Assembly: GCF_018294505.1 (NCBI RefSeq)
Contig: NC_057795.1
Location: forward strand, 523,347,184-523,411,183
DNA length: 64,000 bases
Source: Triticum aestivum
Lineage: Eukaryota > Streptophyta > Magnoliopsida > Poales > Poaceae
Direction of reading: 5' to 3'
Part shown: positions 33,516-44,487 of the stretch, in pieces
Numbering within the stretch: position 1 is the first letter of the stretch
How the letters are laid out: each line of letters opens with the position of its first letter
Notes under the pieces: model-generated
Told to the model about the DNA's origin: nothing
Seen by the model: only the letters and a program-made list of their open reading frames with translations
Database searches by the model: none
Position numbers and translations under genes: made by a program

Positions 33516-35030
33516 ATGGAAACTAATCCTTTGAGGGGCTTGTTTGGGGTATCTTCACCCCAACCAGAAGAGCAAGGAGTTGCTCCTCAACCTACCGAAC
33601 TTTATGAAAATATTCACTTTGATATTCCTTCGGGTGTGATAGAAAAACTGCTAGCTAATCCATTTGCAGGAGACGGAACATTGCATCCTGATTTACACCT
33701 TATCTTTGTGGATGAAGTTTGTGGATTATTTAAGCTTGCAGGTATTCCCGATGATGTTGTCAAAAGTAAGGTCTTCCCTTTATCTTTGAAGGGAGATGCA
33801 TTGACATGGTATAGGCTATGTGATGATACGAGATCTTGGAATTAAGCGATTGAAGTTGGAATTTCACCAGAAGTTCTATCCTATGCATCTTGTTCATCGT
33901 GATCGTAATTACATATATAATTTTTGGCCTCGCGGAGGAGAAAGCATCTCTCAAGATTGGGGGAGGCTTAAGTCAAAATGTTATATTCATGCCCCAATCA
34001 TGAGCTCTCTCGGGAAATGATTATTTAGAATTTTTATGCGCGACTTTCTCTTGATAATCGCAACCTGCTCGATACTTCCTGTACTGGTTCTTATATGCTG
34101 AATACTATTGATTTCAAATGGGACTTATTGGAAAGAATTAAATGCAACTCTGAAGATTGGGGTTCCGACGATGGTAAGGAGTCAGGTATGACACCTAAGT
34201 TCGATTGTGTTAAATCTTTTATGGATACCGATGCTTTTCATGGATTTAGCTCTAAGTATGGACTTGACTCTGAGATAGTAGCTACTTTCTGTGAATCTTT
34301 TGCTACTCATGTTGATCTCCCTAAAGAGAAGTGGTTTAAATATAATCCTCCTATTGAAGTAAAAGTAGTTGCACCTATTACAGTCGAAGAAAAGATTATT
34401 ACCTATAGTGATCCTATTGTTCCTACTGTTTATGTTGAAAAACCTCCTTTTCCTGTTCGGATAAAAGATCATGCTAAAGCTCCGACTGTTGTTCGTAAGA
34501 GTAATACTAGGACTTATACACCTCCTGAGCAAATCAATGTTGAACCTAGTTTTGCTATGGTTAAAGATCTCTTGGATGAGGACTTAGATGGGCATGTTAT
34601 TTCTTTCTTGGGTGAGACTGCTAATATTACCAGACCTAGTACTAAGACACGTAGACCTGTTGTAGGCATGCCTGTTATTTATGTTAAACTAGGAGATCAA
34701 TGTTATCATGGCTTATGTGACATGGGTGCTAGTGCTAGTGCGATACCTTATGATCTATACAAAGAAATTATGCACGACATTGCACCCGTTGAATTTGAAG
34801 ACATTGATGTTACTATTAAGCTTGCTAATAGGGATACCATTAAACCTATTGGGATTGTTACAGATGTTGAAGTTTTGTGTGGGAAGGTTAAATACCCTGC
34901 TGATTTTCTTGTTCTTGGTTCCCCACAAGATGATTTTTGTCCCATTTTTTGGTAGACCCTTCTTGAATACTGCTAGTGCTAAGATTAATTGTGAAAAGAA
35001 TATTGTTACTGTTGGCATAGATGGTATGTC
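33516..35030 (+). pseudogene. E6 Gag and protease, first part
   Basis: Opens METNPLRGLFGVSSPQ as in E8. A two-base deletion near 33845 stops the first block at residue 109, inside the Gag domain (VFPLSLKGDALTWYRLCDD). Further small changes and a TAG near 34026 follow. Frame 34095-34955 then covers the end of Gag, a linker and the aspartic protease with DMGASASAIPYDL. Another small deletion near 34947 disrupts GRPFLNT. The reading ends where a LINE fragment begins. Compare the intact E8 frame for domain layout. Confidence 0.85.
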
Positions 35031-35253
35031 AAGAGAGGGCGGGGTCGACTGAATTTGACATGGGAGGAGTCCGTTAAGAGAGACCTAAAGGATTGGAGTA
35101 TCGACAAAGAGCTAGCTATGGACAGGGGTGCATGGAAGCTTGCTATCCATGTGCCAGAGCCATGAGTTGGTTGCGAGATCTTATGGGTTTCACCTCTAGC
35201 CTACCCCAACTTGTTTGGGACTAAAGGCTTTGTTGTTGTTGTTGTTGTTGTAG
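35031..35253 (+). mobile_element. RTE-type LINE 3' fragment inside E6
   Basis: A short stretch absent from E8. It encodes the end of a plant RTE-clade LINE protein (LTWEESVKRDLKDW, then MDRGAWKLAIHVPEP and a stop), a brief 3' UTR with CCCCAACTTGTTTGGGAC and a (TTG)n tail at about 35230-35250. It is severely 5'-truncated, as usual for LINEs. Comparison with E8 shows about 25 bases of E6 missing at the site and no clear target duplication. Confidence 0.8.
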
Positions 35254-36634
35254 TAGACAATCTCGTGAAAGGGAACCACCTAGTAAGGATGAGAATATTG
35301 GTCTTGCTTCCATTGCTGTTCCTCCAACTGATCCGTTAGAACAATATTTGCTAGACCATGAAAACGATATGTTTATCAAGGAAAGGGAAGAAATAGATGA
35401 AGTGTTCCTTAAACAGGAACCTATGCTAAAACATAACCTTCCCATTGAAATTCTTGGGGATCCCCCTCCACCCAAGGGTGATCCCATGTTTGAACTCAAA
35501 CCATTACCTGATAATCTTAAGTATGCTTATCTTGATGAAAACGAAATATACCCTGTTATTATTAGTGCTAACCTTTCAGAGAAAGAAGAAGAAAGATTAT
35601 TGAAAACTCTGAAGAAGCACCGAGCCACTATTGGATATACTCTGGATGATCTTAAGGGCATTAGTCCCACATTATGTCAACACAAAATTTCAGTGGAGAA
35701 AGATGCCAAACCAGTTAGAGATCCTCAAAGACAATTAAATCCCAAGATGAAGGAAGTGGTAAGAAAGGAGATACTAAAGCTCCTTGAGGCAGGTATTATT
35801 TATCCCGTTGCTGATAGTGAATGGGTAAGCCCTGTCCATTGTGTCCCTAAAAAGGGAGGTATTACCATTGTTCCTACTGATAAAGATGAACTGACCCCGC
35901 AAAGAATTATTACAGGTTATAGGATGGTAGTTGATTTCCGTAAGTTAAATAAAGCTAGTAAGAAAGATCATTACCCTTTACCTTTTATTGATCAAATGCT
36001 AGAAAGGCTATACAAACACACACATTTTTGCTTTCTAGATGGTTATTCTAGTTTCTCTCAGATACCTGTATTAGCGAAGGATCAATCTAAAACCACTTTT
36101 ACTTGCCCTTTTGGTACTTTTGCTTATAGATGTATGCCTTTTGGTTTATGTAATGCACCTGCTACCTTTCAAAGATGCATGATGGCTATATTCTCTGATT
36201 TTTGTGAAAAGATTTGTGAGGTATTCATGGATGACTTCTCAGTCTATGGATTCTCTTTTGATTATTGTTTGAGCAACCTTGATCGAGTTTTGTGGAGGTG
36301 CGAAGACACTAGTCTCGTCCTGAATTGGGAAAAGTGTCACTTTATGGTTAATGAAGGCATTGTCTTGGGGCACAAGATCTCCGAGAGAGGTATTGAAGTT
36401 GATAAAGCCAAAGTTGATGCTATTGAAAAGACGCCATGTCCCAAGGACATAAAAGGTATAAGAAGTTTCCTTGGCCACGCCGATTTTTATAGGAGGTTCA
36501 TTAAGGACTTTTCTAAAATCTCTAGGCCTCTGACTAATTTATTGCAAAAAGATATTCCTTTTGTCTTTGATGATGATTGTGTAGAAGCATTTGAAGTACT
36601 TAAGAAAGCTTTGATCACTGCACCTATTGTTTAG
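35254..36634 (+). pseudogene. E6 reverse transcriptase
   Basis: Frame 35348-36634 reads from the protease-RT linker through the RT: PVRDPQRQLNPKMKEVV, SPVHCVPKKGGIT, YRMVVDFRKLNKASKKDHYPLPFIDQML in short blocks, CPFGTFAYRCMPFGLCNAPATFQRCM, then the FMDDFSVYG active site and the LGHADFYRRFI thumb/connection. The catalytic Asp pair is present. A TAG replaces the Gln codon seen in E8 at 36632, just before RNase H. Confidence 0.9.
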
Positions 36635-37206
36635 CCGCCTGATTGGAATTTACCTTTTGAAAGTATGTGCGATGCTAGTGATTATGCTGTAGGTGCTGTT
36701 TTAGGGCAAAGAGTCGATAAGAAATTGAATGTTATCCAGTATGCTAGTAAGACTCTAGACACTGCCCAGAGAAATTATGCTACTACTGAAAAAGAGTTCT
36801 TAGCAGTTGTGTTTGCATGTGATAAGTTTAGACCTTATATTGTTGATTCCAAAGTTACTATTCACACTGATCATGCTGCTATTAAATATCTTATGGAAAA
36901 GAAAGATGATAAGCCTAGACTCATTAGATGGGTTCCTTGCTCCAAGAATTTGACTTGCATATTATTGATAGAAAGGGAGCTGAGAACCCCGTTGCAGATA
37001 ACTTGTCTAGGTTAGAGAATGTTCTTGATGACACACTGCCTATTAATGATAGCTTTCCTGATGAACAATTAGCGGTTGTCAATGCTTCTCGTACTGCTCC
37101 TTGGTATGCTGATTATGCTAATTACATTGTTGCTAAATATATACCGCCTAGTTTCACATACCAGCAAAAGAAAAAGTTCTTTTATGATTTAAGACATTAC
37201 TTCTAG
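36635..37206 (+). pseudogene. E6 RNase H and linker
   Basis: Frame 36665-37015 starts RNase H with [14 protein letters not shown] and continues through [16 protein letters not shown] and [14 protein letters not shown]. At about 36930 the frame is lost and the C-terminal part ([23 protein letters not shown]) continues in another frame to a TAG at 37204. Exactly the same frameshift and TAG occur in E8. Confidence 0.85.
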
Positions 37207-38437
37207 GATGATCCACACCTTTATAAAGAAGGAGTAGATGGTGTTATTAGACGTTGTGTGCCTGAGCATGAATAGGAACAGATCCTACGTAAGTGTCACT
37301 CTGAATCTTATGGAGGACACCACGCTGGAGATAGAACTGCACACAAGGTACTACACTCTGAATTTTATTGGCCTACTCTCTTCAAAGATGCTCGTAAGTT
37401 TGTCTTATCTTGTGATGAATGTCAAAGAATAGGTAACATTAGTAGACGTCAAGAAATGCCTATGAATTATTCTCTTGTTATTGAACCGTTTGATGTTTGG
37501 GGCTTTGATTATATGGGACCTTCCTGCCTCTAATGGTTATACACATATTTTAGTTGTTGTTGATTACGTTACTAAGTGGGTAGAAGCTATTCCAACTAGT
37601 AGTGCTGATCATAACACTTCAATTAAAATGCTTAAAGAAGTTATTTTTCCGAGGTTTGGAGTCCCTAGATATCACATGACTGATGGTGGTTCACATTTCA
37701 TTCATGGTGCTTTCTGTAAGATGCTCGCTAAGTATGATGTCAATCATAGAATAGCATCTCCTTATCATCCACAGTCTAGTGGTCAAGTAGAGTTGAGCAA
37801 TAGAGAGCTCAAATTAATTTTGCAAAAGACTGTGAATAGATCTAGAAAGAATTGGTCCAAAAAACTTGATGATGCATTATGGGCCTATAGAACTGCATAC
37901 AAAGTTCCTATGGGTATGTCTCGCTATAAGATGGTTTATGGAAAAGCATGTCATTTACCTCTTGAACTTGAACATAAGGCATATTGGGCTATTAAAGAGC
38001 TCAATTATGACTTCAAACTTGCCGGTGAGAAGAGGTTGTTTGATATTAGCTCACTTGATGAATAGAGAACCCAAGCATATGAGAATGCCAAGCTTTTCAA
38101 AGAAAAAGTCAAACGCTGGCATGATAAGAGGATACAAAAGCGTGAGTTTAACGTAGGAGATTCTGTGTTATTATTCAACTCTCGTTTAAGATTTTTTGCA
38201 GGAAAACTTCTCTCAAAATGGGAAGGTCCCTACGTCATCGAGGAGGTCTATCGTTCTGGTGCTATAAAAATCAACAACTTTGAAGGCACAAATCCAAGGG
38301 TGGTGAACGGTCAAAGAATTAAACACTATATTTCAGGTAATACTATCAATGTTGAAACTAATATTATTGAAATCGTAAACCCTCAGGAATACATACGGGA
38401 CACTTTCCAGAATGTTCCAGACTCCGAAAAGGTATAG
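37207..38437 (+). pseudogene. E6 integrase
   Basis: The zinc-binding segment (CHSESYGGHHAGDRTAHK, then SCDECQRIG) is in one frame with a TAG at 37273. A two-base deletion near 37520 (GGGACCTTCCTG) shifts the frame inside the core. Frame 37475-38065 then gives VVVDYVTKWVEAIPTSS, MTDGGSHF (second acidic residue) and SSGQVELSNRE (catalytic Glu). A TAG at 38063 and later reading to 38437 complete the C-terminal domain (WEGPYVIEEVYRSGAIKI). E8 keeps this region intact. Confidence 0.85.
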
Positions 38438-38562
38438 GTATGTGGTACGGTAAGTAAACCGACTCCAAAACAACTCCAATGGCATTTTTATCAGTTTTGG
38501 ATTATTTAAGAATTTTAGGAAGGAATAAGTAGTCCGAAAGGGACATGAGGTCCCCACGAGAG
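38438..38562 (+). other. E6 spacer before the E7 insertion
   Basis: Non-coding sequence after integrase, homologous to 56020-56130 of E8 in reverse. The last four bases, AGAG (38559-38562), form the left target-site duplication of E7. Confidence 0.8.
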
Positions 38563-38855
38563 TGTCGGGGAAACTGATCCATGAACACCTATGGGACCGG
38601 CGGACCGGGCCCCTTTCGGTTCGGCGGGGGGCGGAGATCGCACGAAGAGCAGATCGAGGCGAAGCACACGAGCAGTTTACCCAGCTTCGGAGCTCTCCGG
38701 AGAGATAACACTCCTACTGCTGCTTGTCTGATTGTATTATGTTCTTGCTCGGGAGCGCTGAGAGCTACAGTACCCTCTAGCTGCTAACGAGACCGAGCGT
38801 GAGAGTGTTTCTGGCTTTGAGACTTTCGAACCCCTTCTACGTTGCGCATGGGCCT

Positions 38856-38866
38856 CCTTTTATATG
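38856..38866 (-). promoter_or_regulatory. TATA box in the E7 3' LTR
   Basis: CATATAAAAGG on the minus strand, with the equivalent in the 5' LTR at 51178-51188. The placement fits the element's genomic promoter. Confidence 0.65.
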
Positions 38867-39279
38867 CTCAAGGGGTCACCGACAGGTGGCAACGTAGACA
38901 AGGGTAAAAATGGAAAAGGATTTGAGGTAGGTACAACTACCTGTACAGTGTATCCTACCTAACCCTGACGGCAGGGGACAAGGGCATTAAATGCCCGTCT
39001 ACGTCGCCCAAACAGTGCAAACAGGGACCGTCAGGGGCACCACTGCTTGCCACGATGGCCATCTTGTCAGCGCCGCTTGCCACCGCGCACCACTGGCTGC
39101 ACAGCCTCTCGCCACGCGCGCCTGAAAAAGCCCCAGGGCGACACGTTGGTGGATGCGCTGGAGCGTGGGCACAGAGTGGTGGCTTGCCGCGGCAAGCACC
39201 TTGCCGCGGTTGTTGTCTTGTCGCGCCCGGAAGCTTGTCGCTCACCGGGCCTTGCCGGGACGCGCGGCGCGTCGCGGCA

Positions 39280-39402
39280 AGTTCCTTCAGATGCCTTGGT
39301 TGGCCTTCCCGGCAAGCTCCTCTTGCCGGGGTCTTGTCTCCTTGGCTTGAATGCCTCGGTTGGCCTTCCCGGCAAGCTCCTCTTGCCGGGGTCTTGTCTT
39401 GA
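39280..39402. repeat. 60-base tandem repeat with hairpins in the E7 LTR
   Basis: Two units at exactly 60-base spacing, each holding a perfect 9-base inverted repeat, CCCGGCAAG and CTTGCCGGG around a 5-base loop (39308-39330 and 39368-39390). The 5' LTR has the same pair at 51630-51652 and 51690-51712, so the duplication predates this insertion. GGCAAG/CTTGCC phrases also recur elsewhere in the LTR and internally. Confidence 0.85.
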
Positions 39403-39538
39403 ATACTTTGTTCTTGAACGGCTCCAAAGGAACCACGGAGGACCTTGGCGGTCACCCGGCAAGCCTTGCCGCAGGGCGCTGCGACTGCCCGTGCACAGGT
39501 TCGGGATACTAGGGTACCCCTACTCTAGTACACCGATA

Positions 39539-39556
39539 GGAGCCCCCGGGCCTGGG
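39539..39556 (-). other. E7 polypurine tract
   Basis: Read on the minus strand this is CCCAGGCCCGGGGGCTCC directly upstream of the 3' LTR. It is the expected plus-strand primer position, though unusually rich in C for a purine tract. Confidence 0.55.
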
Positions 39557-39750
39557 CCACACATGGTGCCAAGCGCTGTCGGACTAGGCCCAAAACAGGG
39601 CACGGGCACGCGCGGCCTGGGTTACGCCGTATCTTACTCTGTATCCACCGCGCCCTCCCCTAACGGCACGCGTTGAATGCGGCATCGTGGGAGAGATCGT
39701 GGGTGGTTTCTTTATTCGGAAAAGTGGAACGTCCGCCCCCTCCCCCCCCT

Positions 39751-39757
39751 TATAAGC
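39751..39757 (+). promoter_or_regulatory. TATA-like element upstream of the antisense gene
   Basis: TTATAAG after a C-rich run, about 160 bases upstream of the antisense gene's ATG (39915). It lies just inside the 3' LTR. It suggests the antisense gene had its own promoter independent of the LTR. Confidence 0.45.
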
Positions 39758-41553
39758 AGGGGAAACAGGGGCAGTTGCCCATCTCGCCGGTTGCTACTCC
39801 ACTCAGAAATCTCCGCCGCTCCCCCCTTCTTCCCAAAGCTGAAAGAGAGCAGCGCTTCGCCCCCCATCGCCACCAGCACCACCAACGCCGTCGACCTCCC
39901 CCGCCACCTCCGCCATGGCTCCGAAAGCCGACAAGGGGAAGGGCATGAAGTCGGCCGAGGCGCAGCGGCTCGCGGCGCTGTGAAAGGAGCGGGCAATCTT
40001 TCCCCCCCCCAGCTCGCCACGAAGGAGCTGAGGGAGTACTACTACCTCTTCTGGTCGACGCAGACACGAGCGCATCCGCGCACAAAGGTACTCTCAGCTG
40101 CCGCTTCGGAGCTAGCTCCGACTGGATACCCTTTCTTCGCGCTGTTCTTCTACTGTGGGCTCTGCCCGCCTTTCTCCGAATTCTTCTGCGATATCATGAA
40201 CACCTATGGGCTCCACCTCCTTGACTTCACCCCCAATGCTGTTCTGACCATGGCAGTTTTCGCACATCTTTGCGAAAACTTTGTCGGAGTCCATCCAAAC
40301 GTAGCTCTCTTCCGCCACTTCTTTATACCCCGAGTCGAGAGAGGAGAGCCCCTATCCGGCGGAATCGCCTGGATCTCGAGACTTGGCAAGAAGGATGCTT
40401 ATCTGGAGGGAGAGCTCCGCAGCAAGTGGGACGAGTGGAGAGCAGACTAGTGCTGGATTGTCGAGAAGAACCCGCAGCCATTTACCGCCCAGCGCCAAGC
40501 CCCAGTAGTACGCGACAACGATTGGAGCAACGTGGCCCCGGAAGACGCTAGGCTGAAGATTGCTGTCACCAGGATCCTACGCCTTAGGCTTGCCGGGCTG
40601 ACTGTAGGCGCCGTTGGCGCAGATTTCCTTCGCCGCCGCATCGCCCCCCTGCAGGAGAGGAGGAGACCCGCCTGGGAGTTCCAGAATGCGGCAGATATCA
40701 TGAGGTTGCGCCCGGGCCTCAACTTCAACTTCACTATCTTGGAACTGGACGCGATGCTCCTGGAGCTGTTCAAGCATGATCCTGAACATCCCGGAGCGTT
40801 CAGGTTGCCGAGGAACGTTGTTCCGCTGTGCAACAACTCCTCGCTCGACCGCATCCGTGCAATGATGCCGCTGTGCGACTCGCATGGAATTGTCAACACT
40901 TGGCAAGAGCCTGCCGACGACTTCGTGCAGGTGTTTTTCGACAGCTTGGTAGAAGTGCCAGTCCGTGCCGACGAACAGAAGAGCCTCACCCGCGACACCA
41001 CCGATGACGAGATGCAGCGCATCGCCACCAGGCTGGAAGAGGCGGCGGCAGCCGCTGCCGCGGGCATGTTTGGATTCACCGTGGAGGAGGCGGAGGCAGC
41101 AGAGGCGGCAAGCCTTGCCGAGCGAGAGGAGTTTGCCGGCGAGGAAGAGCTTGCCGGCGAGGAGGAGCTTGCCGGGCCTGAAGCTGAGTCGAGCGAGCCC
41201 GCCGAGGGCGCGAGCGACTCGTTGAGGATCGACTCCACCTCTTCTCCACGTCCAGACAGCCCGCCGCAAGTGGAGCCCCCAGCTCCACCAAGAAGGCGTC
41301 TCCGCAAGGCCAGGGACGTAGCGGGGCGGCTGACGAGTCAACAGTCGCTGCGCCGCGCGAGGCGCTCCACCGCGGCAAGTACTGTTGCCGCGGGAGCACC
41401 TCACGCCGCTGCGGCAACTGGAGCGGGGTCTTCTCGGTCCACCGCTTCTGCCCCTACCAAGCGGACAAGGGAACCTACTCCTCCGCCTCGTCGCGCCGGA
41501 GGCGAGCTGGACTTCGACCTCTCCGCGCTCAGCTCCGACGAGGAAGAAGAAGA

Positions 41554-41643
41554 GTAAGATTCTTTGCTGTACTTGTAGTTCTTCAATTCTTGCTGTTTCG
41601 TCTTGTATCTAATTTGCTTCACTTTGAACCCATTCCTTTTCAG
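41554..41643 (+). other. Intron 1 of the E7 antisense gene
   Basis: GTAAGATTC at the donor, a T-rich body and CCTTTTCAG at the acceptor. Splicing joins the end of an acidic Asp/Glu tract to TLAQRAAKRAKAPV. Without splicing a TAA follows immediately at 41555. Confidence 0.75.
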
Positions 41644-41792
41644 GACGCTGGCCCAGAGAGCGGCGAAGAGAGCCAAGGCCCCGGTGATTGTCATCGAGGA
41701 CGAACCCACCGCGACAGCAGGGGACGAGTCCGAGACCATCTTGCCGGACCCGACAACCATTCCCCAGCGCAGCCCCCAGCGCAGCCCCCATC

Positions 41793-41873
41793 GTAAGTAT
41801 ATGGTTTACTTCCTTCTGTTAGGCGCGCATGGGTGCTCTTTCTTTGCTGATATCCGACTGTTGGTTTGTGTAG
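41793..41873 (+). other. Intron 2 of the E7 antisense gene
   Basis: GTAAGTATATGG donor and TTTGTGTAG acceptor. Removal keeps the frame from the QRSPQRSPH segment into AEQPHQECPE. Confidence 0.75.
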
Positions 41874-42074
41874 GAGCAGAGCAGCCTCACCAGGAGTGCC
41901 CGGAAGCCGCTCCCGAAATGCTATCTGCTTCGACTACACCGCCAAGGGAGGATTCCCCGGCAAGGGAGCATTCTCCGGCAGGGGAGAATTCTCCGGCAAG
42001 GGATAGTTCTCCGGCAAGGGACAGCACCAGCGACCCTCCAGTGGTTGAAACCACGACTGCAGATCCAAGTACAG

Positions 42075-42172
42075 GTAACCCTCTTGCCTGAAGACTTCCC
42101 TTGGGTTCTTCTTCTTCTGATTTTCTTTTTGAATATTTGCTTGACTTTTCTCTCCCCTTTTCCGGCCGTCAG
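42075..42172 (+). other. Intron 3 of the E7 antisense gene
   Basis: GTAACC donor, T-rich body and CCGGCCGTCAG acceptor. Removal joins the TADPST segment in frame to PFATEPMETEVAGE. Confidence 0.7.
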
Positions 42173-43689
42173 ATCCATTTGCCACGGAGCCGATGGAGAC
42201 CGAGGTCGCCGGCGAGTAGAACGCGCGTGGCAATACCGACGACGCCGTCGCCAACGAGGAGGAAGCCGTCGCTGATGATCCCGCCGGGGAAGAGGCCGCC
42301 AAAGCTGCCGCCGCAGAAGCCGGCGAGGGGTCCAGCGATCGCACTGACGGCCCTGAGGCCGCAGGAGCGCCAGGCGCTACACCGACCGCCGATCCCTCCA
42401 CCGCTGCTGCAGCGCCAGGCTCCGAAGAGCCTCAGCCCGGCGCCTACTTGAAGGCCGGCGATGGCATCTTCATCAAGCTCCCCTGGGCGTCAAGCTCCAG
42501 GGTGCCGGTCGAGGGAGAAATCCTGGATGGAGAGGTGCTCGCCTCCGCTGGGCTGACGCTGGTCGACGCGCCAAGCAGCAGCAGCGACGAGCCTGAGGAG
42601 GAGCGGCTGCTGCGGAAGCTGATGTCGCTCTACCGCGCCCGACAAGCCAAGCTGGAATCGCGGGAGGCACTTGTCGCGAAGGCGGGAGTGGATATCGAGA
42701 AGCGTGCGGAGGAGCTCCGGGGTCTGAGGCAGGAGGCTCTCCGGTCCCTGGCAGAGGAGCGGGAGCAACTCGCCGAGGAGCGAAAAGCCTTCCTCCTCGA
42801 GAAGGCGGAAGCTGAAGAGCAACAGTGTCTGACTGCCGAGAATCTATTTGCATAGGAAGGCGAGTTGACGTAGCGCAAGGTTAACCTTGACAGCCATGAG
42901 GAGGAGCTTGCCGCGCGCGAGCAAACAGTTGGCGGGGCTCTAAAGGAAGCAACGGATGCTGCCGCAGCTGCCGAGGCCGCCAAGAAGGAGCTGGAGACGA
43001 AGGTGGCGCAGCTGGAGGCCGATCTCAAGGCGAGTGGCGAGGAGCTTGCCGCGCTCAAGCTTGAGCGCGAGAAGGATGCCGCCGCTCATGGCGAGCTGCA
43101 GGGTCTTCTTGCCGAGAGGAGCAAAGAGCTTAGCGCCGCCAAGGACTCCAACGCTGATCTTGAGCTGAAGCTGACCACCTTGACCCAGACACTCGACGGC
43201 GCCAGGGAGCGGGAGGTGGCCTTGACGGAGAAGATCAAGGCCGACGAGGCGCTGCTGGCGAGTGCCGCCGCCGCCCAGAACACCTTCAGGGAGAATGTGG
43301 AGCACTGGACGGAGGGTCTTGTGGATGTTGCCGGAGCCATCGACAGGGAGTTGGCGCAGCTGGGGATGGAGGATCTTGGGTACTCCTCCGATGAGCACCT
43401 CCAACCCAGCGCCAAGCTCAGCTTGTTCTTCAAAGGCGTGGCGACGGCCCTCCAGCAACTCCGGGAGAGGATCCCAAAGCAGCTGGCCGATGAGTCGCGC
43501 AAGATCTGCGCGGGAGCTCTTCAGAAGGTGCTGGTGAAGGTGGCCTTCCGCAACCCAGGCCTCAACCTCACCAACGTCCTCAGGTCCTTGCCGCCGGATG
43601 CTGATCTAGAAGCGCTCAAGGCCCTTGTCGCACCCATTGTGGACAAGGTGAGCGGGATCAAGAGGGTTGAGGGCAATCGCGTAGATTAG

Positions 43690-44487
43690 GCCGCCCGTTT
43701 TCTCTTTTTCTTGTCGCTGCTGGTCATGTTATGAGAACAATCTGTTAGAGCTGCGACAAGTTATCTTGTAATATAACTTCTATTTGGGTAGTTATTGCTA
43801 TGTTATTTCCTCTACTTGATTCCTTCCTTTGTATGTTTTTGCCCTACGCTTTTAGGGAACTTGTCGGCGCAGGCACCTGGGCCGCAAGTGCTGAGTGCGG
43901 GACGTCAGCAGCCTGCTGGCGGTGCCGCTTCCGACAAGAAACCTTGTCGCAACTAGTCGCAGCTCACTTAAGTTGTTGAGCGGACTCGAAACAAAGTAAG
44001 GGTGCAACTAGCTACGAGTTGGTTCCTCTGCACACAGGTTTTCCATACAAAGCACGATCGTTCACGGAAGATAACTTAAATTTTTTAAAACTGATTGCTC
44101 AAACTTTGGCAACTTAGCTTCTCTGTCGTTTGCTTCCCGGTAAGGTGGAACTTTCTTGAATGACGCCTGGTCCACATCATCATCTTCTCCTTTCCCCCCG
44201 GCAAACGTGTGGGCGAGGGAACCTTCCTTTCTTTGAGAAAGAGAAATAAGAGAAAATAAAGATACGGAGCCTTACGGCTCGTTATTGCTTACCAGGGGTA
44301 GGTGCTGCACAAAGTGTCAGATAATACATGCAAAAAGAAAGAAAGCATGAAATTGACAGGATGTGCGGAGCACATGAGCTTTATTTATGCACGGGGTCTG
44401 CGCACGGCTTTGTACGAAGGATTACATGCAACATCGACAAGACTTGTACAAAAGGTGGTTGCCGGAACAGGTTCCGGCAACCGCGCC
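43690..44487. other. E7 spacer between antisense gene and integrase
   Basis: Non-coding on both strands. It would hold the 3' ends of both the antisense message (plus) and, on the other side, the integrase reading (minus), so the two transcription units converge here. TTGTAATATAAC near 43770 could serve as a plant polyadenylation region for the antisense gene. Confidence 0.5.

Larger units (their letters stand above)
38563..39538 (-). repeat. E7 3' LTR
   Basis: Plus-strand TGTCGGGGAAACTGATCC to CTAGTACACCGATA; the last two bases should be CA but read TA, a transition relative to the other LTR. It contains a TATA box on the minus strand and a 60-base tandem repeat with hairpins. The same length as the 5' LTR (976 bases) shows no net indel between them. 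Confidence 0.9.
39915..43689 (+). pseudogene. Antisense four-exon gene in E7, Transposase_28-like with coiled coil
   Basis: Exons 39915-41553, 41644-41792, 41874-42074 and 42173-43689, joined by three GT-AG introns of 90, 81 and 98 bases whose phases keep one frame. The start MAPKADKGKGMK has a good ATG context. A frameshift lies in a C run near 40001-40010. Residues from about 30 match the 'putative gypsy type transposon' domain: ATKELREYYY, GYPFFALFFYCGLCPPF, NTYGLHLLDFTPNAVLTMAVFAHLCE. Acidic and Ser-Pro-Ala-Arg repeat segments follow, then a long Ala/Glu/Lys coiled coil (about 42600-43260) and a helical end. In-frame nonsense codons: TGA 39981, TAG 40448, 42217, 42853, 42871. Function unknown. 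Confidence 0.8.

Noticed and set aside
39047..39676. 209-codon plus-strand frame in the E7 3' LTR and its counterpart near 51369-51724
   Set aside because: They lie in LTRs and are created by the GC-rich tandem repeat; no domain, and no reason for an LTR to encode it.
40447..41404. Minus-strand frames of 275 and 286 codons opposite exon 1 of the E7 antisense gene
   Set aside because: Shadows of the GC-rich plus-strand exon. The plus strand has the recognisable domain and splice sites; the minus translations are Ser/Arg-rich with no domain.
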